DNA from: Coniochaeta sp. PMI_546
Lineage: Eukaryota; Ascomycota; Sordariomycetes; Coniochaetales; Coniochaetaceae
Length of the DNA stretch: 64,000 nucleotides
Assembly (NCBI GenBank): GCA_021432605.1
Contig: MU271143.1
Coordinates: forward strand, 3,605,277 to 3,669,276
Reading direction: 5' to 3'
The notes beneath the pieces were generated by a model. It did not search any database. It was not told the origin of the DNA and worked only from the letters and a program-made list of their open reading frames with translations. The position numbers and the translations under genes are program-made. Positions 26,893-36,751 of this stretch are shown here, piece after piece; the stretch's first letter is position 1, and each line of letters opens with the position of its first letter.

Positions 26893-29230
26893 ATACCGAA
26901 CGAACGATAAGCCGCGATACCTACCTTACGGTAACTTATAACCCTTATTACCGCCGTTAGTACCGTATTTTACGATTATTATAAACTTTATACTCGCGTT
27001 ACCGGCGTTATACGAAGGCTACGATTATATATTCTTAGTAATCGACAAACTATCTAAAGAACTTATAATAATCCTAAGACGTAAGATAGATACGGCTAAG
27101 ATATAAGTAGATAAATTTCTCGAACGGCTACTATTCTTAAACTAAGGGCTCCCTAAGGTCGTCTTTTCCGATAAGGACCCAAAGTTTTTATCCGCGATAT
27201 AAAACGAGTTCTAATCGAGATTTAGATATTTATTAATATATACCGCGGCGTATTACTTATCTATAGACGGATAGTTTAAACGTTTCGTATAATCGTTATA
27301 ATCCGTATTAAAATACTATTTCTACGGGTTAAAAGATATACGAACTTAAGCTCGGGTATTACCGAGATTTACGTTTGAATTTAATAATATAATATCGGCG
27401 GTAATACGGAAAGTACCAAACGAAATTATAAGAGGATTCCGGCCTACCGGTATCGTAAATATTCTTACCGAAAACGATAGCTAGGTAGAAATAAATAGAT
27501 AGGCCGCCTACTTAGAATTCTACGACGCCTTATCGCTAACCGTTATTACGGTCAAACGTTATTACGACGAACGATATCGACCTAGATTTTTCAAAGTCGG
27601 CGATAACGTTCGTATACGTTTTTATAAAAGATATATAATATTTAAAATAGACGTTCTAAGCCCCAAATTCGGCTTTTAATATACCTAACCGTTAAAGGTT
27701 ATCGAACGCGTTAGTAAGTCTACTTATAAGTTCCGTATACCTTGTTATTAGAAAATATACGACGTAATAAACGTTAACTACTTCGAGCTAACTCCTCTAA
27801 ACGTTTATAAAAGGTACTTTTTATAAATTAGGTTATTTCGTATAACCGACTACGAGATTAATACTATTAAAACCGACCGTTACCGTACCGGGAAATAATA
27901 ATTTCTCGTAACCTTTTACGACTTTTTATTAGAATACGATTAATAGTTACCGGCTAATAAAATATTATAACGTTTGATTAATCAATATATATAATAAGGC
28001 GTTCGCGTCGGGTTTGAACGACTAAATACCGATATAGGGAATAAACCTTACTAACCTTATTATCCTAAAAGTCGAAAGCTTATTCCGATCTAACCTAATA
28101 GATATAACGTTAGCCGTAAACGAGATTCTAAATAATCTAGAATACTATACCCGCCCCGGCGATTAGTAAAACGATAACGCGTTTTAGGAATAATATATAG
28201 ATAAAATCGACCGCGGCGATAACGATATTATACGTATACGCGATAATAATTTAGATCTATCTGAATTATTATTATTAGAGTCCGACTTACTAAAATATTA
28301 TTACCCCGCCGTTTCTATACTTTCTAATAATATATTTATTACCCAAACCCCGATATTATATAACGTAAATATATATTACCTTACGACGGAAATAAACGAC
28401 GCTATTAATATAAACGGCGTTACGCCTAGGCCTAACGGTACGTAAGGTACTAAACGTAAGACTATTACGAATATTACGGGATAAGATAAGAAACGGAAGA
28501 CCGGAACGGACGCCGTATAGATTATACCTTAGTTAAAAACCCTAATAATATTACCGGACTAAATACGTTTACCGCCTACCGTATAAGCTATCGTCGAAAA
28601 CCGTTTAACCTAAGAAATAGGATACGACGATAATAAACCGAATAAACTAGATATTACCAATTCCGGATTATAACGTAAGGTCAAACGGATCCGGAATAAG
28701 AAGATAAACCTTATAGATATCGATATCGCTACGTTAAAACTAATAACGGAGGCGTCTAAGCTAATAATAAGTTAAAGGGACGCCGATTTCGTTCGATATA
28801 TAGATCGCCGATATTAGGTAACCTTCCAAAACTAGATAAAGATATCTACTATATAGAAATTCTAGGCCTATTTGATCGAGATAACGAAATAAATCGATTT
28901 TATTAACCGCGACGTTACCGAAACCCGCGTATACGTCTTATAACGTTTGCGGGATATAAAAGAGATATTAAACGTTTTTATAAAAGATACGAGAGAATTT
29001 TTAGCGTATATAATCGACGTTAAAACCGTTGCTAACCTTTAGATAGACGTAGATAAGATAAAGTAGGATATTTACGACCCCGCCAAACTAAAGGATTCTA
29101 TTAAAGAGGCCTAACGCCGTACCAACCTTAAGGCCGAGATACTAAACCATCTGAACAAGATAATAGAGATATAATAGGAGCTCGATAAGAAAAAAGGAAA
29201 GTAAGGGATATACGGCGTAGTAAAGGGTTA
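26893..29230 (+). mobile_element. Integrase end of a third Gypsy family, with an unidentified downstream segment
   Basis: Forward readings show a Gypsy integrase core near 26,980-27,400, including a stretch like the conserved SD-x-DPKF region, a GPY/F-type tail near 27,560-27,790 and a chromodomain-like stretch near 27,840-27,960. Beyond about 28,000 the reading is lysine- and glutamate-rich and looks like a coiled coil up to about 29,200. I cannot assign it. No LTR is visible on either side, and the 5' part of the element is missing. It is broken and heavily RIP-altered. Confidence 0.65.
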
Positions 29231-29280
29231 CGAAAGAGGTTTTACGGGATACGGACGCGTTATATTTACGCGTTATACTT

Positions 29281-29373
29281 ATAGTAATTATACTCGTTAC
29301 GAAGGATATACGTTACGTTTGGAATACCTATATTTATAGTAATTATACCGAAAGATATACGTTACGTTTGGTA
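29281..29373. repeat. Two-copy short direct repeat at the edge of the RIP-altered zone
   Basis: The units at 29281-29323 and 29336-29373 share ATAGTAATTATA and, after a variable middle, GATATACGTTACGTTTGG. They lie within the last 150 bases of AT-rich DNA and may be the decayed end of the adjacent element. Confidence 0.6.
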
Positions 29374-29399
29374 TGGTTATATACGGCTAGACTCCCGGT

Positions 29400-30858
29400 T
29401 TGATATCGACGAGGTCGTCGTCGATCTCTCGGAGGAGGGCCGATTGTCAGGTGACTACCCTACCAAGAGTATATTAAGGTAGAACCCTACGAAGGGACTT
29501 AGAGAATACATCGATCTTTACCCATCTGTCACAGTTGCTGCCGCCGGTGGAGCCGGGCCCGCTTCGATCTGAGCAGAGGTCCTCGTCTAAACTAGGCGCC
29601 TTTTTGTGTGGTATATAGGAACATGCTTCATTGTTGTCACGGACACCGCCTAGAGCATCTGCTGATGTTTGTCACTTCCAGTTGTACTGTATACGACAGA
29701 CTGCGCATACAAGTGTTGTTTGTGTTAGACACGAGTCCATTCTGCTCTCTTTCCCAAGTCGATGACCTGGCTGAGAAGGGAGTTTGGCCGCGGCACGGCA
29801 TGGAGAAGGGAAAGGAATAGGTCTGCTACGGCTTATGTCAATACTGTAGTCAGAATCGTCGTTGGAGCTAGGCGAAAACTGATTCCCAACTCTGATATCA
29901 TCAACTGTACAGACTTCGCACACTACGATTTTGTGGCACATCTAGAGCAAGGCAATATAGAGCATTGTGTAATGTCGGCGAGGCGTTGACAAACACAACG
30001 CTCACTGAGATGTCGAGTCCTCTCTCACAGGTGGTGGTCTTGGCTGAGCCAACATGCGAGTGACTGATGTGATCGCGACTTCGACAGAGGGCCAAGACGC
30101 GCAAGCTCTTGCAGTTGAGGCTCAGATGGGATAGACGGCATGACAAGTGTTGATTTCGTTCGAACCAACCCATCCAAGCGTCACGGCACCCAAACATACA
30201 AATGTTGGGTGTTCCGGTCGATAATCGCAGACCATCCCGGAGAAAAACTGTCCTGATGAAATTACATTACCCATCTCACATATTTATCTCAAGTCTCCAC
30301 CTCGCCGCTCGCGGCATCGGCATCCGATTATACTTCGAATGCCGAAAGCGATGTGAGGCCCACCACGGAGTAGACGGAAGCCTCGGAAGTATCCTCGACG
30401 TTATCAATCAATGACTCGCTTTCCATTTGAAACGCTACCCGTTAACACAGCTCCAGTCTAAACCCCGGGAATTAGGTATTCCCACTCAGTAAAATAGGGG
30501 GAATGTATCTGTCGTCCATACTCCACCCTTTTTGTGTCGTGTTCCCGCCGCCGTACCCGCGCCACCCAGAAGTTTTGTGGTGTATTCCGTCCAAACTCCT
30601 CCAACCCAGCAAAACCCACCAGAAGTGCGAAAAGGTATATGCGCGCATAACTCGCCAGAAGGAAACGCTAATCTTCAGTCCCACTCCAAGCTTCCTGACG
30701 CGTGAATCCTGTAACAGGCGGAGCCACAACCATTTCCTCGATGGTTCAGTTGAGCGAACTCCTGCCCGCTATTGGGGTGAATCCGATATGTATCTTCCCC
30801 CGGGGCCCTGAGAGCCACACGCTTAGCCACCGGCCTTCACGTAAGCGGCCTAAGCGGT
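29400..30858. other. Stretch without a supported gene, right of the transposon nest
   Basis: Base composition is ordinary and CA/TG are at normal levels. Only short overlapping open frames occur on both strands; none has a recognisable domain or clean splice structure. A 70-codon ATG frame at 30202-30414 (plus) is the longest simple candidate and is not convincing. Confidence 0.6.
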
Positions 30859-31163
30859 CTACTTGGAGCCGATGGAGGAGGCAGAAGAGCCCGATGCGGA
30901 TGAGGTGGAAGAGTCGGTACGGGTGGCGCGTTGCCTCTCACTTGAGTTGCTGAGTTAGCCTCACCGCATAACTGAGCAATATCGTGAAGCGGCCTAGTGA
31001 CTTACTATGAGTTGCGGTGCATCAGAGTGCAAGCCCACTTGGCGTTGCCAGCCTTGACATGGAACTTGACTGGGTTGGTCTCGAGGTGAGTTCTCAACCT
31101 GTCAGAGCCCTGCGCCGGGGCGACGGCAGCCGAGGAGGATGAGGGAGTGGGTGTCGAAGGCAT
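30859..31163 (-). CDS. Small two-exon gene, Ser/Thr-rich C-terminus, about 79 residues
   Basis: Exon 1 is 31006-31163 and exon 2 is 30859-30940, joined across an intron 30941-31005 with GTAAG at its 5' end and a GCTAAC branch site 14 bases before AG. A nearer AG, with the intron ending at 30950, keeps the frame and adds three residues. The protein opens with a Ser/Pro/Ala-rich stretch (residues 1-20), has a compact basic core around HLETNPVKFHVKAGNAKWAC (about residues 26-45), and ends in a Ser/Thr-rich tail with SS pairs. There is no signal peptide or membrane segment. The 5' leader is strongly pyrimidine-rich and a TATA box lies about 180 bases upstream, as in well-expressed fungal genes. 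The first exon is too short to stand out as a long open frame. I do not recognise a named family and propose no function. Confidence 0.72.
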
Positions 31164-31340
31164 CTTGAAGACTGAGTAGAGATGTGATAAGGTTGATGTT
31201 GTAGATGGCAGACGTGAAGAGACACACAGGGTGACGACTTCGTTGGAAGTGAAAGATGGCGGTGTAAGAGTAGAGTGGAGAGAGATGAGGACTGTTGTAA
31301 GTGAAGAGCGGAAGGAAGACAGAAGGGGAGGATGGGATAG

Positions 31341-31348
31341 ATATATAT
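31341..31348 (-). promoter_or_regulatory. TATA box of the small gene at 30859-31163
   Basis: The ATATATAT run reads as a TATA element on the minus strand, about 180 bases before the ATG at 31163. It is followed by a long C/T-rich leader (about 31,170-31,330 on that strand), a common layout in active fungal promoters. Confidence 0.55.
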
Positions 31349-34300
31349 GCCCGATAGCATGAGACGGAAAAGGAGGGTATCACGCCCACTTGGTCAGGGA
31401 CGATCTAAGTCGAGCTCTCCACCACCATCAAACTCCACTGGACGTACCCCCGGACGGCAGTACCATTAGAAGGTCAGATTACATGAGCGATTTGTTCAGG
31501 CGGAGTACGGGAACAAGTAGCGTTCAACACCGTCACGTACCCAGTACGTACCAAGGTTTGATAGAGTCCGTCTGAAGGGGACCGCCGAGGCCTCGGACAT
31601 GAATCAAGGTCAACTAATCAAGTACCATCCTTGTTTCTTGAATGCGTGGCCATCTGCAGGCATGGTCCAAGGCTGTACACCGCACTTGCAGGTACTTCAT
31701 GCAATAAAAGAGACTCAAGACGAAAGGTATAAGAAGGTCGTGACTTGCAGATCACACACTTGTACGACAAGTAACCTTGAGCAGAAGGTATTCTCTGCTG
31801 TCGGCGTTGAGAAGCGACGTACTTTGTAGATGGAAAGATGTTCGCAAAATAAAGTGGGTCCACATGATGTGGGATTGTGGAGCCCGTGGTACTTCTCCAG
31901 GTCCAGCGTCACTAGCTTCGATATCGCAGATGCTTGGAAAGCCAAGACGGAACGATATGTCAATGCCCGATGACAGACAAGGTGTTCTGTTTCTGGAACT
32001 TTTCTATGGATCGATCCGTAATACGTGGATTATTCGCATAATCATCACTTATGTTCACGGGATGGCCTCAAGTAATGGTTCTCGAGTGACAATGGACACT
32101 CGGGCAACCCTCCTAGCGATTGCAGGTTTTTCGAGTTACGGAAGACTCGGTTACACTGACTTTGCATCTGGCAGGCTCTACACATGCACACTGTAGCGAG
32201 GCACAAGGTTGTCTCTAAGTTGCGCCCATATGCATGTCCTGTGTTCTCTGGTTCAGAGCATGCAGCGGCTGAAGCATGCAAGGAGGACCATACACACACG
32301 ATACGGCGTACCAAACAGTGACGATCAGCTCGACATTGCCCCAGTAGGGCAGTCTTTTTTCCTCGTCTATGAAGGATGGCGATGGCGGCACGGCGGACTT
32401 TGCCAGAGTGGTCAGCAGTGCGGTCATAAATACCGATCCGGCTCCGAGTTGTCCGGGTGGTCGGCATGGCGTTATTAAGGGGGCTTACCGCCACTTGTTA
32501 CGAAGGCAAAGGAAGAGTCCCGATGTCGCGGATGCGTTGTGGGACCTTGATCCACCACCAACTTCGCGCCGGTTTTCCACACACGGCGTCCATCCTAAGG
32601 GCGACGAAGCGAGGAAGAGGAAGGATGTGCTCAGTACCACGAACCTGATGGTATACTTTCGAATTGCCGCACTTCCTCTGTTCCGTTCCGTCTTACAAGT
32701 ACCTCGCAGGACTGTCAGCAAACCATATCGGACCTGACTGCTATTGGTGTCATCGACGAGTCTCGACGATCATGAACAGTTTCCATGAAGCATGCACATG
32801 CACGCACTAGGCCGTCTGGGGCTCCTCTTGCCTAGACTACCCGTCATAGGCGTGGGGGTGTACTCTCCCGCGGCGGACGTCCACTTCTGATAATACGATC
32901 TGTAATGGGACTTCAACCTTGCGAGGCAAAGATTGGTCAACTAGGGTCGTACTTTGCTTGTCTCGTTCAGGATCAAACACGAGCATCAAGACAGCCATAC
33001 TGACAGCGCGTGTTTGTGGTACGTCGCTCTACGACAAGTCTCGGGAGTTCGATCGAAGTGGTACAACAACGCTGACAGCACGAGTTTGCCACACCTCTAC
33101 GGACTCTTTGTTTTTGAGAAACTACCATTTCTCAGACATGCCGTTTAGAACACGAGTGCAGTATCACCGTGCCAAGAGCTGAGAGATTTGCTAGTCATAT
33201 GCCGTATGCCTCCTAATGCGCTGCAGCTCTCTGGCCGTTGTCCCAGGTATAACAACGTGAGACGTTAGATTGACATCAAGGGATCAGTTGTCCGTAGCCC
33301 TTTCCTAGAGTCGACAATTGGATGACAAAAACATGCCGCAACGCACTCCAACCATCCAAGCTTTCTCCAGTCGATCGAGACATTGGAGCCGCACCAGGTA
33401 CTCCACGTTTTCGCGGCATGCAGAAGGGTCACATGGACAGAGCGGGAACCTATTAGGCATGCAGCTAGGCCCTCTGCCGTTATGCAAGGTCCTGTAGGTT
33501 GTAGCACAACGTCTGCAGCCCTCTGCTCGGTAACAGAATAGGAACAGTGACGGTCTGCTTGTATGGAATAGATGCACGCGAGTCCACGCTCTCGACCTCA
33601 CGCGAAGGCTTTCCTAATTCGGACAGTCCTACATGTTGTCTCGCCAGTATCTGCGTGTGGGCTTATGCAATCAAGATAAGTACTTTAGACAAGGCTGCAT
33701 ATAGGACTCGATTTTGATCCGGCACGTTAGACTCCATCCAACTCTGACTTCAGAGTGAGACTGATCATAAATCTGGGACTTCGTGGATGAGACAGAGCAG
33801 TTAATACTGGCAGAGGGTATACCTGTCTCCGACGGAGACCTGGTGAGGGAGTCCGCACAGGGACATCACTGCATGGACGATGACTGGGTGGCGTTCCTCG
33901 GTCAAGGTATAGAATGTATGCAGGCTAAGGTAGCCTTGAAAACAATACTTTCAACGTAAGCTACGATAGCCGCATACAGTTTCCTGAACCGTCAAACCAA
34001 GCAAAAGACCACCTTAGCCTCCGATTTTGAGATTCCTTCAAGCATCTGGCAGCCTACGGATATAGGTAATCCAAACACAACCGATCATGCCTGCGTTGCT
34101 ACCCAACTCCCCTTGTCCTCTCACTACCCGTCCGCTGGATAGGGTAACGATGTACGAACACGTACATGTAATAATAGTCGGGGTCCTCCACTATGCTGCA
34201 CCATACACTGCGGCAAGCACCATGATCCAGGCTTCATATAAGACGACGGCATGAACGACCCCAGAGTCCAGATTCAGTCCGACTGTCTAATTAAAACACA

Positions 34301-34554
34301 GCATCGAGGCACGTTCCTTCAATGATCAACATGATTGGACCTGCATTGGATATCAATTGTCATTCTCCATTTCAACACCGCTTCCCCTTCCTATCCTTTC
34401 GTGGTCATGATTTCAAAAGGAAAAAGGCATGACGGATCTTGTATACAGTACAGTCTAAACCCCAACCCCCACTACCCAGAGCCGATGCATACAACAAACA
34501 TGGGGCTGGCGGAAGCCGGTCGACAAATCACGCGCAGGCGACACAACAAAGGTA
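31349..34554. other. Long stretch without a supported gene
   Basis: About 3.2 kb of ordinary composition. Many 60 to 150-codon open frames overlap in several frames, as expected by chance at this GC content, and none carries a recognisable motif or splice pattern. There is no RIP bias, no LTR ends and no tRNA-like T-loop that I could find. The right end contains the 3' untranslated region of IDH2. Confidence 0.6.
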
Positions 34555-36043
34555 TTACAGCTTCTCAATGATGGCAGCGGCGAACTCGTTCGTCTTTGCC
34601 TTGCCACCCAGGTCACCGGTCAACGCCTTTCCTTCCGCAAGGGTATCGAAAGCGGCCTTCTCGATCCGGTCGGCGTACTCGTTCAGGCTCATGTGGCGCA
34701 GCATCATCATGGAGCTGAGCAGCAGAGCAGTCGGGTTGGCGAGGCCCTTGCCAGCGATATCGGGGGCGGAGCCGTGCACGGCCTCGAAGATGGAGCACTC
34801 GTCACCGATGTTGCCGGAGGGGGTCAGGCCGAGACCACCGATGAGACCGGCGCACATGTCGGACAGGATGTCACCGTACAGGTTGGGCATGACGAGGACC
34901 TTGTCGTTGTAGGGGACCGGGTCGGTAACCATCTTCAGGCAGGTGTTGTCGAGGAGCTCGGCGTCGAACTCGATGTGAGGGAAGTCCTTGGCGACGTCCT
35001 TAGCCACGTTAAGGAAGAGACCGTCGCTCATCTTCATGATGGTGGCCTTGTGGACCACGCGGACCTTCTTGCGGCCGATCTCCGTGGCATGCTGGAATGC
35101 GAAGCGCAGGACGCGCTCCGACGCCTCCCGGGTGATGAGCTTAATGCTCTGCACGACGCCGTCCACAACAACGTGTTCGATGCCCGAGTACTCGCCCTCG
35201 GTATTCTCACGAATCAGGACGGTGTCGACGTTGTCGTACGGGGTCTTGTAGCCGGCGACCGAGCGGCAGGGCCGCAGGTTGGCGAAGAGGTTGAATGTGC
35301 GGCGGAGGGTAAGGTTGAGGGAGACGTGGCCCTTGCCGATGGGGGTCTGACGATTCAGTCAGTACGTATGGAGAGTTACGAGCCAATCCTTGCTGCCGGA
35401 GCCAAGCTCTACTTCACTTACAGCCAAGGGACCCTTCAGGGCAATCTTGTTCTTCCTGATGCTCTCGATCGCGGCGTCCGGGATTGCGGTCTTGCCGTCC
35501 TTCAGGATAGGGGTCACATCGCAAGGCTCCCAGGTAATGGGAGTCTAGCACATGTCAGCTATGATTCAAGTGGAATGAGGTCTACAGAGTTGTTGCTTAC
35601 CTTTGCTGCCGCAAAGATGTCCTTAACGGCTTGTGAGATCTCGGGACCGATACCGTCACCCTCAATAAGACTGACGGCGTATTTGCCCTGCCAGTAGTGT
35701 CAGCCTCAGTGTGTTCAATGTTACTAAAAGCTCGTTGCTCTCTCATTTGAGTCCTTTCCATGGTTGTGTGCCCTCCAAAACAAGGTCGAATAGGAAAAAG
35801 TTTGTCCGGATCGGTCGGCGGTCTTACATTCGAGTCCTTCTGTCCTGTGAACTTTGCGACACGCTCCTGTTGTGCAGTGGCATATCCCCTCCGGCTCTGT
35901 TCAAAAGATCTCGTCAACACAATTTGTCTTTCACACCGGTGACGCAAAGGTCGTCTCACCTGCAACAAGGAGATTGTGCTAGCGCGAGGAGCGCCGAGGA
36001 ATTGGCGCCTGGCCGGAGCCGCAATCGCACGAGTGGCCAGCAT
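34555..36043 (-). CDS. IDH2: NAD-dependent isocitrate dehydrogenase, catalytic subunit 2, mitochondrial
   Basis: Complement of 34555-35346, 35422-35544, 35601-35687, 35828-35896 and 35960-36043: five exons, 384 residues, close to yeast Idh2 (369). The enzyme oxidises isocitrate to 2-oxoglutarate with NAD in the mitochondrial matrix, as a hetero-oligomer with Idh1. Residues 1 to about 45 are rich in Ala and Arg with no acidic residues early, a mitochondrial presequence. The conserved [12 protein letters not shown] (58-69), the substrate motif [15 protein letters not shown] (122-136) and [10 protein letters not shown] (167-176) match Idh2, not Idh1. So do NLYGDILSD and the NAD-binding region around [13 protein letters not shown]. 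The start at 36043 is the first ATG; no earlier in-frame ATG precedes it. All introns are GT...AG and the phases add up. It is divergently arranged with SEC5. Confidence 0.95.
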
Positions 36044-36751
36044 GTTGAAGGGTATCACCGAGGAGAGATATTATGGGCCCGAAGAAAGAGGGAAAAGAGC
36101 CGGCGTGGTCGTGAATTCGTGATTTGAAGTTGTTTGTCGGTGATATCGGCGCGCGGTATATTTTGAGGCAGAAAAGAAATCAAGCTGCGAGATATCATTG
36201 ACATAAAGCTCCACCAACCACATGCAAATGACGTCCGTGCACGGCAAACGTCGAGTAGCTGCCTCCATTGGTCCGTAGTTAAAAGTTCGCTCTATTATAT
36301 TTCCGAGGTCTAGCCGGTGCGAGGCGGGCGCAAGGTGGGGGCAATGACGTTCCGGCCAAGGGAACTTAGGGAAGGGCCAGTGCACAGAGCCCGTTAGCGC
36401 TGTGTGGCACCAGGCGGTGCAGGTTGAGGCTGAAGCTCTTCGCGAATCACAAGAGGTGGAGGCATCTCCAAGGGGTCATAGTGAATGCATGAAACAACCA
36501 CCAAATCCAACCCAGAGCTGCTCAACAATAGGGATCACCGGCTGTCTCGAAATACACAGCAGCGTGTCACACTTACACTGCTCACACTGTTTGAAGTTCT
36601 TCTCGAATTGCCCTCCTCTAAGTCACAAGCTTGATGACGAGGTAGGGGTGCTTTGCCGGGCTAATCTTCGCGACCGACCGCCTTTGTGCCCCTCGCTGTC
36701 ACCTCCTTATCGTGCCAGAGCTTAGAATAACAGTCGATACACGCGGACGCC
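36044..36751. promoter_or_regulatory. Shared divergent promoter of IDH2 and SEC5 (708 bases)
   Basis: There is no open frame of note. A CCAAT box lies on the minus strand at 36267-36271, about 225 bases before the IDH2 start. This is the kind of site bound by the HAP/CBC complex that controls respiratory genes in fungi. No TATA box is evident on the SEC5 side. Confidence 0.6.
36267..36271 (-). promoter_or_regulatory. CCAAT box upstream of IDH2
   Basis: The plus strand reads ATTGG, so CCAAT faces IDH2, about 225 bases upstream of its ATG. HAP-complex control of TCA-cycle genes is established in fungi; that this copy is used is inference. Confidence 0.5.

Noticed and set aside
34693-35697. A 334-codon open frame on the plus strand
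   Set aside because: It runs antisense through IDH2 exons and two of its introns. The long open run is a by-product of the GC-rich codon use of IDH2, and its product has no recognisable family.
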